A stretch of 64,000 nt of DNA, taken from positions 2,575,501-2,639,500 of the forward strand of contig CP012819.1 of NCBI GenBank assembly GCA_001936135.1. The letters run 5' to 3'. Positions 11,099 through 22,100 of the stretch are shown here, in pieces. The number at the start of each line of letters is the position of its first letter. Position 1 is the stretch's first letter. The DNA is from Saccharomycopsis fibuligera x Saccharomycopsis cf. fibuligera (lineage: Eukaryota > Ascomycota > Saccharomycetes > Ascoideales > Saccharomycopsidaceae). Made by a program: the position numbers and the translations under genes. The notes under the pieces are model-generated. The model saw only the letters and a program-made list of their open reading frames with translations, made no database searches and had not been told where the DNA came from.

Positions 11099-11627
11099 GA
11101 TTGTGTTTGTAAGTTACTTTGAGTTTTTGCAAAAGCCCTTCTTGACTTATACTATCTAATTAACTGCCTTTTAGTTTTATTGGGTCGCTGAGTCAAACTT
11201 CGGCTAAAGTATGGGCAGCTAAAATGGAAAGTAATATTATAAGAATAACAATAAAAAAAAATTTTATTTTTCTTCCTGCGATGCCTACATGTCCAGTGAT
11301 GTATGTTGGTGTGATATTAGGTATCTATGGTGCACAGTTGTGACTTGTGTGCTTCCATGCATATTTATGCATTATATATTAAAATGGTGAGAATAAGACA
11401 ATATGTCTTCGTCACAGCACCCAATACCTATCTGTGCTTTTGTATTGTTTTGATATTAACAAAAATTTATTGCAATGGGCCTTTAAGCATGGGATTTCCA
11501 GGTCTGATTAGAATTGGTACCTGTTGGGTACTCACCTAAGTAGAACTTAGCGATCTTGTATTTTTCGTTATTTTTATAGACCTTACAATCTCTATTTTTC
11601 TCTTTCTCAACTTACCTTTCATCCAGA
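11099..11627. other. PXR1 promoter and flank of the chitinase relic
   Basis: The first 200 bp are the PXR1 promoter. From about 11300 to 11560 there is no supported gene. A MGFPG-like stretch read on the + strand near 11485 could be a further decayed piece of the chitinase, but this is too weak to call. Confidence 0.35.
11257..11265. promoter_or_regulatory. RRPE-like AAAAATTTT block upstream of PXR1
   Basis: AAAAATTTT lies 159 bp before the PXR1 start. RRPE elements of this core are common in promoters of yeast ribosome-biogenesis genes, which fits Pxr1's role. In AT-rich DNA the motif also arises by chance. Confidence 0.3.
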
Positions 11628-12099
11628 ACTGCAAATTGTATAGATGGTCCTAAATGTGGATTTACAGGACCTTCAAGCAATGCTAAGGCAGGAGAGTACT
11701 CTAATACTCCAGGTATAATGACAGAATATGGATTAAAGAATATATCGTTATCAGATATAGTTAAAAAATGGAAGATGATACTGAATGTACATATATGTTT
11801 TATTATAAAGATAATTGGGCAGCATGGAGTGATGAAGATCAAAAAAATGATTTAACCGGTTTAAAGATATGGGATTTGGAGGAACTACATTATGGAGTGT
11901 TAATTACAACGAGAACGATAGATTTTATAACTCTAAAATGACTAATAAAATAAATGATACTGAAGTAAGTTTAGATGCTGAGAATAAAAATATCATGTTT
12001 TCTGTTGAGAAATGTCACACATCTACCTGTGATAAAGCTGAAAAACTAGTAAAAGAGTTTAAATCTATAGGTTTAAATTATTCTGAGAAATATTTATAA
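11628..12099 (+). pseudogene. GH18 chitinase (killer-toxin-alpha/LysM type) relic
   Basis: Three successive + strand frames each give a piece of the C-terminal half of a GH18 chitinase of the fungal LysM/killer-toxin-alpha-like group, in the right order. The first piece (from 11628) has the Cys-Gly-Phe, Gly-Pro-Ser and Asn-Thr-Pro-Gly pattern that follows the active-site barrel strand. The second (from about 11771) has the tyrosine-rich KDNWAAW segment. The third (11869-12099) starts with GFGGTTLW, the conserved last barrel strand. The frame moves back by one between pieces twice, as two 1-nt deletions would cause. The catalytic DxxDxDxE region and the N-terminus are absent, and no start is usable. 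A functional protein is ruled out as read; sequencing error cannot explain the missing 5' half. Such genes are often subtelomeric or acquired, so a lone decayed copy between housekeeping genes suggests loss in situ. Confidence 0.6.
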
Positions 12100-12598
12100 T
12101 CCAGATTTAGCAAAATTCGATTTTCAATTATGCTTGTTGTATCACTGTCATAATTTGTTTGCAATAGTATGTGCTTATTTCTGCTCATGTAATATTATGA
12201 ATTAAATAACGTGATTGGAGATTATTCTGTTCAGAATGGTCAATAAAATTGACATATACTGAACATACACTTTTGGAGGTTGCACTAATTATAGTGAAAA
12301 CACTAATTAACATAAGGTTATTTTAATAATCAAATATAAAATTGAGTAAAATATATGAAAAGCATATATGTTTATATGCACAAAATTATGAATAAGTGAC
12401 AAAGCTTAAGCAAAAACAATCAAAACGCTAACAAAGTAAGGAAAACAATCTACACGTAGATAAAATACATATCTAAGTGAAACAAAAAAATTAAAAAATG
12501 AAATAAAAAAATAAAACTGAAATAGGTAAAATGATAAAATGGATGAAATATAAACAATAAGAAAAAATTGAACGTAAGTTGCTTGAGATTTTCAAGCA
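12100..12598. other. 3' flank of PSE1 and relic
   Basis: AT-rich sequence with the PSE1 3' end. A short open stretch just after the chitinase relic (to about 12200) may be further decayed sequence. No gene is supported. Confidence 0.45.
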
Positions 12599-15500
12599 TC
12601 AACTGAACCATTTTTGAATAAGTTGCTGTTCGTCACTACTGTATCTTTGTATAAGAGTCATGGCATCATCTTGTGGGATAGTACCTAGCAATTGCTTAAC
12701 AGCACTGACTGCCTTTTCTGCGGTTTTCCCACTCAAACATCCATTTATCAATGACTGGATTACTGAATCAACAACTTTTGGAATTTGTTTCTGAATAGCT
12801 GGGTGATTGTTTTCAATCAAATGAGCCAAAAAGGAGTAAGCAAAAGGTGCGCTTTGATTGTCAACAACAATTGGTAATCCTTGTATCCAGTTTTCAATCA
12901 AGCCTTCAAGATTGTTAAGTCTGGAACCATAAACATGCAACACTTTGGCAATCGCAGCAACTGCAGTTTCGGTGGCGGTAATGTTATCATCCAGCTTAGC
13001 ATCAGGTACAGAGATCATCTTAAATAATGGTTGTAATGCAGCAACTGCAAAATCAGCGTATTCCTCACCTCCATTTAAAGCAGTTACACCAATAACATAA
13101 GATGCAACTTCTCTGACTGGAGCCTGGGAACTTGTCAACGATTCACCAACTGGATTGATGAAAAGATCTTTAAAAATAGCGGAATTTGGTCCAGTATGTT
13201 CAATCAAGTCAGAAACCATGCACAAACCACATAGTTTCAAGGATTTGCTATCTTCAAGCAATAATGTCGAAAGAGTTTGTGCAAGATTTTGAAACGCAGG
13301 AACAAATTTTGCTTTAGAGAACTTAAAAACTGTGGATATGGTCTTGTTAATTTCATCCAATAATTCTTCATCTGTAAATTCACTATTTTCTTCTTCCAAG
13401 CCTTCATCAAATTGTTCTTCTCTACCTTGTTCAGCTTCATCGCGTTCTTTGATTCTACCATAAACTCCTTGCAAATTGATGTCGACGGATTTAATAAAAG
13501 CAGATAATTGAGAGTTACTCAATGGGTCATCACCAACTATTATTAAACAGTTATAAAATGCAGTATAATAGCTCACTAACACATCGGTCAAAGGCTCACC
13601 TTCTAAACTTTCTATTAATTTATTTGCAATACTATTCCAAAGAGATAAGGTTTCTTGAGACTTATTACCAGTGGCAACTTTAGCAGAAGCCAAGAAAGTT
13701 GGCAATGCGCCAGCAGCCGAGTCACGAACACCATCATGAAAATAGAAATCTAAAGCTGGAAGCAAAATTTCACTAACGATTGGAGTCGCGTATGGGTAAA
13801 AGGATCCTTGCAAAACATCAGCATAAGATTTAAGAATTTCCATAGCTGCGACTTTATCATCCAACAAGGCAGTATGAAGAGCAACATGTTTACCAGCCAA
13901 AGGATACACATCCCACTTCTCGTCTTGATTAATTTCGTCACCCTCGTCCACCAATTTGATGATCTGTTCTGCTTTACCCTGCTCAATAAGAGATGGAAGA
14001 ACTTCCGGTAAATATGGCAAAAACTCTGTGCCAATAATGCTACAGATAGTGTTCCAACCCTGATCTAAATAAGGCTTAACTGGATCATCATCTTCTTCAG
14101 TAGTCTTTTGAATTTCAGCAAATATTTGAATCAATTCTTGAGAGTGTTGGCTAAACTTTTCCTTACCCACAGCTGCAGCAATCAATGTTGAGCATTCGAT
14201 GCTTTTAGCTTTCAATAATCTATTTTCTTTACCCAAGTCAGATTTAAGAACGTTTAACAACAATGGCATAAGGGTATCGTAATATTTAATGAACTTAGTC
14301 TCGGCTGCATCGGCAACAATAGCAATAGTGGTCAACACTTGTTCTTGAACATATCTATGTGGACCTTGTAATAAAGTAAGCAAGTTAGTCAATAAGTTGT
14401 CCAAGTATGGCTCTAAAATGTCCTCGGTGGCATTTTCAGAAAAGTTCACCAAAGCAGCTGCAGCATGAGTTTGAACTCTTGGAACAGAGCCATTGTTAAG
14501 CTTGGAGATCAAAGCAGGAAGTATTCTGTTACCAAAATTCTTTTGAATGTAATCAGCAAAGTCAGTAGAAATTTGGCCAAGTGCATTACAACAAGCATAT
14601 TGGACTCTTGGGTGAGGATCGTTTAAAAGAGGCAAAACCAAATCAAGAATCTTCGGAATCTCAGCAATCAACACATCATTACACCCTTCTGCTGCAGATG
14701 ATAACGCCATCAAGGCGGCTTGGCGGTCTCTCCATCCGCTAGAACTCAACATCTGGGTCAAATACTTGAACAAAGGCTCAGCTAGTACCTTACCTCCAAG
14801 ACTCAAAGCAGCTCTGTCCAAGGAGTTACGAGCAGCCTCGTATTCTTCTTCGTCAGACGAGTCTCTATCAGTATTGTTATTCCATTCTGTAGCCTCTTCA
14901 TCGTCTGGGCATATTTCGGTCATTAATTGTAATGTTAAAACAACAATACTTTCCATGTAGGAAGGCACTAATTTGCACATATTTGGAGAAGCTTCGCAAA
15001 AAGTGGTTAACAATTCTAAAGAAGCTAATCTCGTGCTTGAATCCAAGTCTAAGTTTTTAGTAATGGTAGAACAGAATTCTATAATGGTTGGTAACATTGG
15101 CTTGAACATTTTTGGCGCCAAACTGACTAATTCAATTAATGATTCCAATTCAGAAGTCAAAGCGTCTTCGTTGCCTGCTTCTAAATATTTTGGTAAACTG
15201 TTTAAAAGAGTTGGTAAAAGTGGGCTAAAAGCTCCCCATTCTTTCTTTGGAAGGATGCTAAAGTATGCGACAAACGCGCCACTAGCGGCAATTCTGACTG
15301 TATCATCAGGGTCCATGAAACCGTTATTAAAAATTTCCAAAACATCTTTGATATACGGAACAATTATTGATGGCTGAGCGGAAAAAACTCGGAATGCCGA
15401 TTCTCTAAAACTGACATCAGTAGACTTTGTGGCCTCAAACAAGGTTGGGAGCAAATTGTCCCAAGTGCCTGGTGGTGATATATCACTCTTTGCAACTTCA

Positions 15501-15880
15501 GAGATCGCATCAGCCAATTTATGTCTGACACCCTTTGATTGTTCACTCACGAACCCATTGTACAACAAAGTACGGATTTGGGCTCTGACTGGCTCAGATA
15601 CAATGCCAATTGAGGTGGCGGTCATACTACCCGCATTATCTGGTGGTATTCTCAATGCATATCTTCTAAAGATGACAGCAGAAAAGGACTTCACCAAGTC
15701 CGAAGCTCCTGACACAGCTTGCTCTGCGAAAAAAAGCAAAAGCATCTCTAAGCCCTTGTCATTAAACCAATCTGCTTCTAAGGCTCTTTCTGCATTAGAA
15801 CGAGTCTCATTGTCAGATGTAATCAAACCATTTAATATTTGTAGTAAGGTAGAATTGGCATCCGCTGGCAACAAGGACAT
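12599..15880 (-). CDS. PSE1: Importin-beta family karyopherin Pse1/Kap121
   Basis: A 1093-aa karyopherin of the Kap121/importin-5 family (S. cerevisiae Pse1 is 1089 aa). It carries cargo proteins through the nuclear pore in a Ran-GTP-dependent way. The whole length is HEAT-repeat helices; the start MSLLPADANSTLLQILNGL matches the family. An acidic loop (EEATEWN followed by DRDSSDEEEYEAARNS, about residues 326-350) corresponds to the known acidic HEAT-8-type insertion, and a second acidic patch (REEQFDEGLEEENSEFTDEE) lies near residue 820. The ATG at 15878-15880 is the first in frame. An E-box palindrome lies about 470 bp upstream. Confidence 0.95.
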   Translation of the reverse strand: MSLLPADANSTLLQILNGLITSDNETRSNAERALEADWFNDKGLEMLLLFFAEQAVSGASDLVKSFSAVIFRRYALRIPPDNAGSMTATSIGIVSEPVRAQIRTLLYNGFVSEQSKGVRHKLADAISEVAKSDISPPGTWDNLLPTLFEATKSTDVSFRESAFRVFSAQPSIIVPYIKDVLEIFNNGFMDPDDTVRIAASGAFVAYFSILPKKEWGAFSPLLPTLLNSLPKYLEAGNEDALTSELESLIELVSLAPKMFKPMLPTIIEFCSTITKNLDLDSSTRLASLELLTTFCEASPNMCKLVPSYMESIVVLTLQLMTEICPDDEEATEWNNNTDRDSSDEEEYEAARNSLDRAALSLGGKVLAEPLFKYLTQMLSSSGWRDRQAALMALSSAAEGCNDVLIAEIPKILDLVLPLLNDPHPRVQYACCNALGQISTDFADYIQKNFGNRILPALISKLNNGSVPRVQTHAAAALVNFSENATEDILEPYLDNLLTNLLTLLQGPHRYVQEQVLTTIAIVADAAETKFIKYYDTLMPLLLNVLKSDLGKENRLLKAKSIECSTLIAAAVGKEKFSQHSQELIQIFAEIQKTTEEDDDPVKPYLDQGWNTICSIIGTEFLPYLPEVLPSLIEQGKAEQIIKLVDEGDEINQDEKWDVYPLAGKHVALHTALLDDKVAAMEILKSYADVLQGSFYPYATPIVSEILLPALDFYFHDGVRDSAAGALPTFLASAKVATGNKSQETLSLWNSIANKLIESLEGEPLTDVLVSYYTAFYNCLIIVGDDPLSNSQLSAFIKSVDINLQGVYGRIKERDEAEQGREEQFDEGLEEENSEFTDEELLDEINKTISTVFKFSKAKFVPAFQNLAQTLSTLLLEDSKSLKLCGLCMVSDLIEHTGPNSAIFKDLFINPVGESLTSSQAPVREVASYVIGVTALNGGEEYADFAVAALQPLFKMISVPDAKLDDNITATETAVAAIAKVLHVYGSRLNNLEGLIENWIQGLPIVVDNQSAPFAYSFLAHLIENNHPAIQKQIPKVVDSVIQSLINGCLSGKTAEKAVSAVKQLLGTIPQDDAMTLIQRYSSDEQQLIQKWFS

Positions 15881-16518
15881 GTTGTATACGTTGGCGGAAC
15901 TTTGAACAGATCAATGAGAGGAAGTATTATAAAAAAGCAGCACGGCAATACAATGCAATAAAATAGTGATTAAACAGATGTCAGCGTAATGATAACTACC
16001 CAATTTATGAATTGAGGCTGTAGTTCAGTTTGATGATAAGAGACAAAGACAAATCAGTACTAACTTAATTTCACCTTGTACAGTAACGGCAAGACAATAA
16101 TATAAAGAACAATTTTAAGCTTTTGAGAACAAGGGCAATCTAGAAGAGAAATATAAGATAGCTAGTCTTGCTGTAAATATATGCTGTCCTTTGGCAATGG
16201 CTTGATTCTGATTCGGCAAATCCAATGAAGCTGAGTCTGAGCAAGAAAAAACAACAAAGCGGTTTTGTCAAAAAAAAAAAAAAAAGTCAGTGCTGCGGAT
16301 GTTTTCTTTCTTCTAAGAAAAAAATTTTTATTTTTTTTCTCGTTTCTGATCTATCACGTGATATTCGATGCAGTCTAAAGCGCTGCAAAGCGTGTGTCAC
16401 TCTGCCTACCAGCCGTATGTCAGGTATTCAAAATTAGTTGTATTATAAATGGTCCATACAAACATCTGCTTATGTACACAGAACACAGCTCACAACACTA
16501 GCTATAAACTTGAGATCC
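15881..16518. other. PSE1 promoter and 3' flank of the CBS-PB1 gene
   Basis: Holds the PSE1 promoter. Around 16310-16363 an A/T block (AAAAAAATTTTT) stands beside the CACGTG palindrome, the same pairing as in front of SWE1. No gene is seen. Confidence 0.55.
16352..16363. promoter_or_regulatory. Palindromic CACGTG E-box upstream of PSE1
   Basis: TATCACGTGATA, a 12-bp palindrome sharing its core with the sites at 153-166 and 6466-6479. It is 472 bp upstream of the PSE1 start and just past the end of the CBS-PB1 gene, so PSE1 is the only likely target. Confidence 0.5.
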
Positions 16519-18654
16519 TTATTTCTGTCTAGATAGAGTTATTCCAAGGAGAATTCCAAGCGAAAGGGTAAATAGAGCTCCGGAAATCAATATCTCGGGC
16601 TTTTGCAATAAACCCACAGCTCCGATATCCGTGGCACTATTGATATCAACGTGGTTGGCTCTTTCCTTCATTTCCAATTTAGTTCGTAACTTCGAAACTT
16701 CATCTAGGGCGATCTTATTGGCTGTGAATTGATCTTGTGAGATAAGGCCCCTTGAAAGACATAGAGTAATGTTAGGCTTTCTATTTGCAGTAGCTATGTC
16801 AATTGAAGTTTTCAAATCTTCTTCAGTTTCAATAGACACCATATCTTCATCTTCATCAATATAGCTAAGACCAATATCTTTAGCAGCAATATTAAGCTTT
16901 TCCTCAATAGCAACTTTCAAATTTGGTAGAACATTTTTGGATCGAGGCAACATGATCTTGATCTTATGAACGCGATTGCTGTCATCAAGATCTTTTAACT
17001 TAAACACAAAAGACTGTTTCTGAGCTCTGATAATACTACTGGGCCCTCCTACTCCTGATCCTGCTCCTACGCTTTGCTTGCGAAGCTCACTTGTATACAG
17101 TACTATGGAATTGACTTCGCTTTCAGGAGGAATATAACAAGAAATAGAGTCTTCCGGAGAGACTTCTGAAGCAGGTAATGAGTTGGCATCAAAATCATCA
17201 TCATAATAACCCGCACTTCTTATTGTTGATTCATGATAGTTATTACTCGATGTGGCATTGGCAATTGACTTTGTAGTTTGCGAGCCTCCAAGACTTGGCG
17301 TGCCTCCAAGATTAGGCGATCGTGACAGCAATACTGTTTTTTTCTTCAAATTTGAATTATGGATGCTGATACTGGACTTTGCAGGAGAGCGCAATCCTGG
17401 GCCGTTTGAACGAACACTGTAATCGGACTTTCCAGTATCATCTTCCAACCCTTTAGAGGTGTCCATGGCACCCCAGAATCTATCCCATTTAGGGTTAGCA
17501 GCTCCTGAATCACTAAATGTATCACCAAAATTTTCTTTGTCTGCATCTTCATCACTCATCATTCCTCGATGAAGTTGCAATAATGCCATGTTTGTCAACT
17601 GCAACACACTGACAATACCAATGACATTATGATTCTCGTCAGTCACGGGCAAATTCAAAAAATTCCCGTTATACATAATCTCTAATGCTTGAACAATACC
17701 CATGTCTTTGTCACCAAATTCCGGACTTGGTGTCATAATTCTGGTTATTATAGTAAAGTCAGGTTCATATTCTTGAGCTAAAACCCGGTACACAATATCT
17801 TTTGTTGTCAAGATTCCAATAACACTTTTTGCGCTGGTAGTGGTATCACGTACCAAAACCGCGGTGGTGTTGTTCTTCTTCATTATATCTGCAGCACTTC
17901 TGATTGTATTATTTGCATCTATGAAAAGTGTTTGTGGATGATTTGGAACACGCAACACATCTTCCAAAGTTGGTGATTCTATCAAATTCAAAAGCATTTC
18001 GAAATCATCAAAATCACCAGAGTCTCCTGTCAACGCCAAGTTATTCTGGTATAAATTGCTGATATTGTTTTTTGCTTTTAATACCATATCTTGTGCTTGA
18101 TAGTACATTTCTGAATGTTTATTAACATTAGCTTCATTATGATCCATTCCCGCTATATTCTCTTGAACTTCATTTAGCGCCTCATTTAGTTTTCTAGAAG
18201 TTTCGTGAAGCTTTCGAAGCCTATCAACAGTCTGGGTAAACGCTTTCGTTACGTCAAGCATTCCAGCAACATCACCGTATTCATCAAGAACCGGTAAGTG
18301 CCTAATTTTATACTTGATCATTTTGTTTAAAGCAGATGATGCCGGCTCATCTACTGTAGCGCAGATAGGATTCCCTGTCATTATGTCTTTGGCTTTAAGT
18401 AATTTGGGGTGTAGTCCTTTGGCCACCACTTTAAACGCAAGATCCTTGGCGGTGAATATGCCAATAACTTTATTTCGTGAGAAGTCCTTTACTAAGGCAC
18501 AATTGCAGCGCTTTGCTGCCATAGATTTGGATACATTGAATGTGGACTCAAAAGGAGAGCATATTATAGGTAACTCTGTATTCCAAGCCATAATCGAGGC
18601 CTTTTGATTTGGCTTGGAAAGCGACTGTGAATTCCCATTAGAAACAAGGATCAT
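16519..18654 (-). CDS. Tail-anchored protein with four CBS motifs and PB1 domain
   Basis: A 711-aa protein of the fungal CBS/PB1 family (S. pombe Mug70 type). CBS motifs appear as two tandem pairs: about 25-85 and 90-145 (FTAKDLAFKV, DIMTGNPICATV, RHLPVLDEYGDVAGMLDVTKAF) and about 230-290 and 297-355 (GILTTKDIVYRVLAQ, FLNLPVTDENHNVIGIV). CBS pairs usually bind adenosine nucleotides. A PB1 domain follows at about 545-635 (FVFKLKD, LSYIDEDEDMVSIETEEDL, the OPCA-type acidic loop), implying pairing with another PB1 protein. The C-terminus has a single hydrophobic segment (about 688-707) then SRQK, so it is probably tail-anchored in an ER or mitochondrial membrane. The ligand and cellular role are unknown. 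The first CBS motif starts only about 25 residues in, so the N-terminus is slightly short. ATG at 18652-18654. Confidence 0.8.
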   Translation of the reverse strand: MILVSNGNSQSLSKPNQKASIMAWNTELPIICSPFESTFNVSKSMAAKRCNCALVKDFSRNKVIGIFTAKDLAFKVVAKGLHPKLLKAKDIMTGNPICATVDEPASSALNKMIKYKIRHLPVLDEYGDVAGMLDVTKAFTQTVDRLRKLHETSRKLNEALNEVQENIAGMDHNEANVNKHSEMYYQAQDMVLKAKNNISNLYQNNLALTGDSGDFDDFEMLLNLIESPTLEDVLRVPNHPQTLFIDANNTIRSAADIMKKNNTTAVLVRDTTTSAKSVIGILTTKDIVYRVLAQEYEPDFTIITRIMTPSPEFGDKDMGIVQALEIMYNGNFLNLPVTDENHNVIGIVSVLQLTNMALLQLHRGMMSDEDADKENFGDTFSDSGAANPKWDRFWGAMDTSKGLEDDTGKSDYSVRSNGPGLRSPAKSSISIHNSNLKKKTVLLSRSPNLGGTPSLGGSQTTKSIANATSSNNYHESTIRSAGYYDDDFDANSLPASEVSPEDSISCYIPPESEVNSIVLYTSELRKQSVGAGSGVGGPSSIIRAQKQSFVFKLKDLDDSNRVHKIKIMLPRSKNVLPNLKVAIEEKLNIAAKDIGLSYIDEDEDMVSIETEEDLKTSIDIATANRKPNITLCLSRGLISQDQFTANKIALDEVSKLRTKLEMKERANHVDINSATDIGAVGLLQKPEILISGALFTLSLGILLGITLSRQK

Positions 18655-19176
18655 TTCGCTTTCAACTTTATTTTAAAAAAAAATGAGACGTTTTAGCCTC
18701 TTGAAGTACTGTGATTGGAGATATACTATGAATTCTGAGACGAATTGAATTCGCTTGATAATGCTTGGTGCCCATAATTCGGGACTCGGATAAAAAGTAA
18801 ACAGAAGCGAACAGAAAAACGTTAAAATCTAGAAAAAAAAATATTGAAAAAGGGGAAAAAAAACAGGAACATGTGCCCTGGCTCTTGCTCCGTTCCAACT
18901 GAGTACATAAACCGCAACACTGTTCTGGCATTGTTAAAGTACTAATAGACTTATTAATAACTGTTGGGCTAACTGGTTTATCTTTCAATATCGCAATATC
19001 ACAATTTTGTGAGCATTCGCTTAACAACCGTATCATATGGTCTGCATATAAAAGTGCATTCACTGTGCTTGCGAGGCTACGGAAAAAAAAAAAAAAAAAA
19101 AAAAATACAAACGAAAATCATTAGATTCTATAAAATTGAAGGATAAAAAAAATTTGATAGTATTTCCATATGCAAA
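18655..19176. other. Intergenic region with poly-A run
   Basis: Between the CBS-PB1 gene start and the FKS-type gene end, so it contains one promoter and one 3' flank. A run of 23 A lies at 19083-19105. A - strand open frame here (18668-19063) begins with GTG and has no recognisable domain. Confidence 0.5.
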
Positions 19177-22100
19177 TCAAAACATTGTGCTCCATGTTGA
19201 AAGACTAGGGGTACCTCTTAGAATTTCCGATGGTGCAGCATCACCTGTATCATTATTGTCTTGCTTATTTGGCTGGATAATGCCTTGAAAAAATTGAGGA
19301 ATACGATCAGAGATTTCTGGTGCCAAATGATAAGTGAACTGAGGAACAAGCACTAACGCTAAAAATAAGAGCAATAAGAAGAAGTATAGAATAGCATATC
19401 TTAAAATTATTCTGGCTCTATGTCTGCGTTTCTTTTTACTTATGGCTGGAAGTAACAAAATCCTTGTTGGTTTGAACCAAAATAACATTATTGAGTGCCA
19501 TCTATCGACATAAGGAATTAGCAGTATTGGTGTTTGAACATACAACAAGCAGTGACCCAGGACAAAATCCAAAGCAAAAAGAGACAGCTCGATAATCTTC
19601 ACTGCGAATTCCCTAAAAAACAAAATGATTTTGTAGTTGTCTGTCTTCGCTTCTAGCCAACTTCCGTCCCACCATGCTTTGTTTATATCTGTTTGCTGCT
19701 CCTCTCTGCAAAGAAATACAATAGTAATAGTTTGGAATATGAGATTTTGAAACGAAAACGCACAAATAACGCCCAACAAGGTTCTCGTAAAGTTCCACCC
19801 TTCTAAAAACCAAAAGACTTCCCAGGCAACCAGGTGCCCAATAACCGCTAGTCCGTGAGCTATCGTTGCCATAACCGCTCCGATGCGTTTATAGCAAAGC
19901 CTAAACATAGAACCAATAATCATGCCTGTTGGCATTGATATTAAAATTATGACTGTATTAAAGGCTATTGGAAAAGCAACCATTAAAGCCAACCTTAACA
20001 CAGAATTAGTAAGCTGCACACCTTTAACCCCATTTTGTGCATTGATAAATGTGTAAGCGAAGAAGGAAGATGCCGTATAAAACATAGGCACAATAATATC
20101 ACCAAAAATTAGGTTGAGAAATGTTGGTTTTTGGCTGCTCTTTACTTTTTTATTCACTTTTCCTAGCTTATAACCTGTAAATCTTGATCTGGTTTCCCGA
20201 GTAAACGTTATCCAGGCTTTTGGATGATATTTGGCATTGCCTCTCGATAACCATCGAATATAATCTCTATAGTCAATAAAGAATTCTGACCAGGCAAATT
20301 GATGTGGATTGAATATAAATGGTGCCAAACATAACGAAATTGTTGTTACCCAAAACCACAGTAAAGCAGGTTGCCACATTGATATTGAAGCGAACAAAAG
20401 AGCCATGAATATATAAGCTCCAGAGTATATTGATATGGTTGCAAACCTAGAATACTGATCGCTGAATGCTAATCTCGTTGTTGCTAATCCTCTGCCGCTG
20501 GATATATACTTTGCACCACCCAACGTGATGTTTTCCATTAATGATACAGAATATACCTGACAGACAAACACTTCAAATATCGGTGATAACGAGAGAAAGT
20601 GGAATGCAAGTCTAGTAATAGCTTTCCAATAACCTCTCTCTGTAAATTCTTGCAGAATTAATGGCAAAAAAGCAATGAAAAAACAAATAAAGACTGAGAG
20701 TACGAATCTTGTCACCCAATCCAAGACCGGTTGAATATTATAGCAGCCTAAAGGGAGTTGCATGTCAGTTATCGGTACATCTTTGTTATAAACACATTTT
20801 ATTGTTTCGTGACTTAAAGCGCCGAGGTTAATTATAACGCACATAAATAAGTTCACGGACAAAATTATGAACAAATTGTTGATATGAAATCCTGCGTGAG
20901 CATAATAAAACGACAAAAATCTATCCAAGGGCAGTTGCGTTCCTAGGTAGAAGTATTCTCTGCTAAGAAGTTGCTCACCCATACCAGCCCCAATTTTTGT
21001 TGTGAAATTCAAAATTGATCCGAAACCTAAGTCTCTTCCTTTACCACACTGAAAGTAATCACAGTGCTTAATTCTTCCACCACGACACACCGCTGTCATT
21101 CCAGCGTATATGTCCTCGTTTAGATGAAGTTCTTTTTGGGCTTTGGAAATACCTCCTCTAGTGGTCATAAAAATTGCGTTCAAAAAATCAGGATGACCGT
21201 AATGCAACTTTCCACCAATAATTGCTAAGGTTCTGGCAAACAATGTTCCAAAAGTTTGCTCTTTTCCAGCAGCAACATCACCTAATACTCCTGAATTTTC
21301 AGAAAAAATATATTCTCTTGCTCCTAATATTGCCACTGGAGATAGATTCTCAGTTGACATGTCAGGAACATAGGGGTTAGTATTTAAGTTTCTATACTCC
21401 TCAAACTCAGCTAATACGGAACGGATCTTTAAACACTCTTCCATATAGTGATCTTGGTTCGCATCTATGACTTGAATATACTCGCCCCGGTAAAATATTA
21501 TCGCGTGGTTTTGATTGTCAGCTTTACCGTCACCAAGAATGGGGTTACCAGAAAGTTTTATTCTATATTTAGGTATTCTTTTTCCTTCTGAGTCTAGCTT
21601 TGAAGTTCCGTCAATCAAACAAGAATAATAAACATCATCGTCTGGATCGTCACTATTTGATACTTTCTGTAGGTATGCTATTTGTAAGTGAGGATATGCC
21701 TTTAACAGAAAATCAGTATCTTGTTTCTCGTCATCTGTGAATTGTTCATATCTTTGCATAGAAACAACCATTCTGAACTTTCTAAACGCCATAGTTTCCA
21801 CTTCAGATTCTATGTCGCCCCCTGTAAACATCAATTCGGTAATAAATTCTGGATTTTCGACCCTATACAAGAGTTTCAAAGCTTTTGCGTAATTCATAAA
21901 TCCAGATATAGTTCTGTAAAGTGTTTGTGATCTAAGTGAAGCCCAAACTCTTGTCCTTAAAGTAAATTCTGGGGTTACACTTTTGTATCCAACAACAAAA
22001 AATGGCATATCAAGTATTTTACTTCTGTATGGGTTGTCTAGTGCTTCTTTTTCTGTGCTAACATGGTTATAAAAATATTCATTGTTGTTTTCTTTTTGTG

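Noticed and set aside
18668-19063. 131-codon - strand frame with a CC-x2-C cluster
   Set aside because: It begins with GTG, has no recognisable domain and lies in the flank of two real genes.
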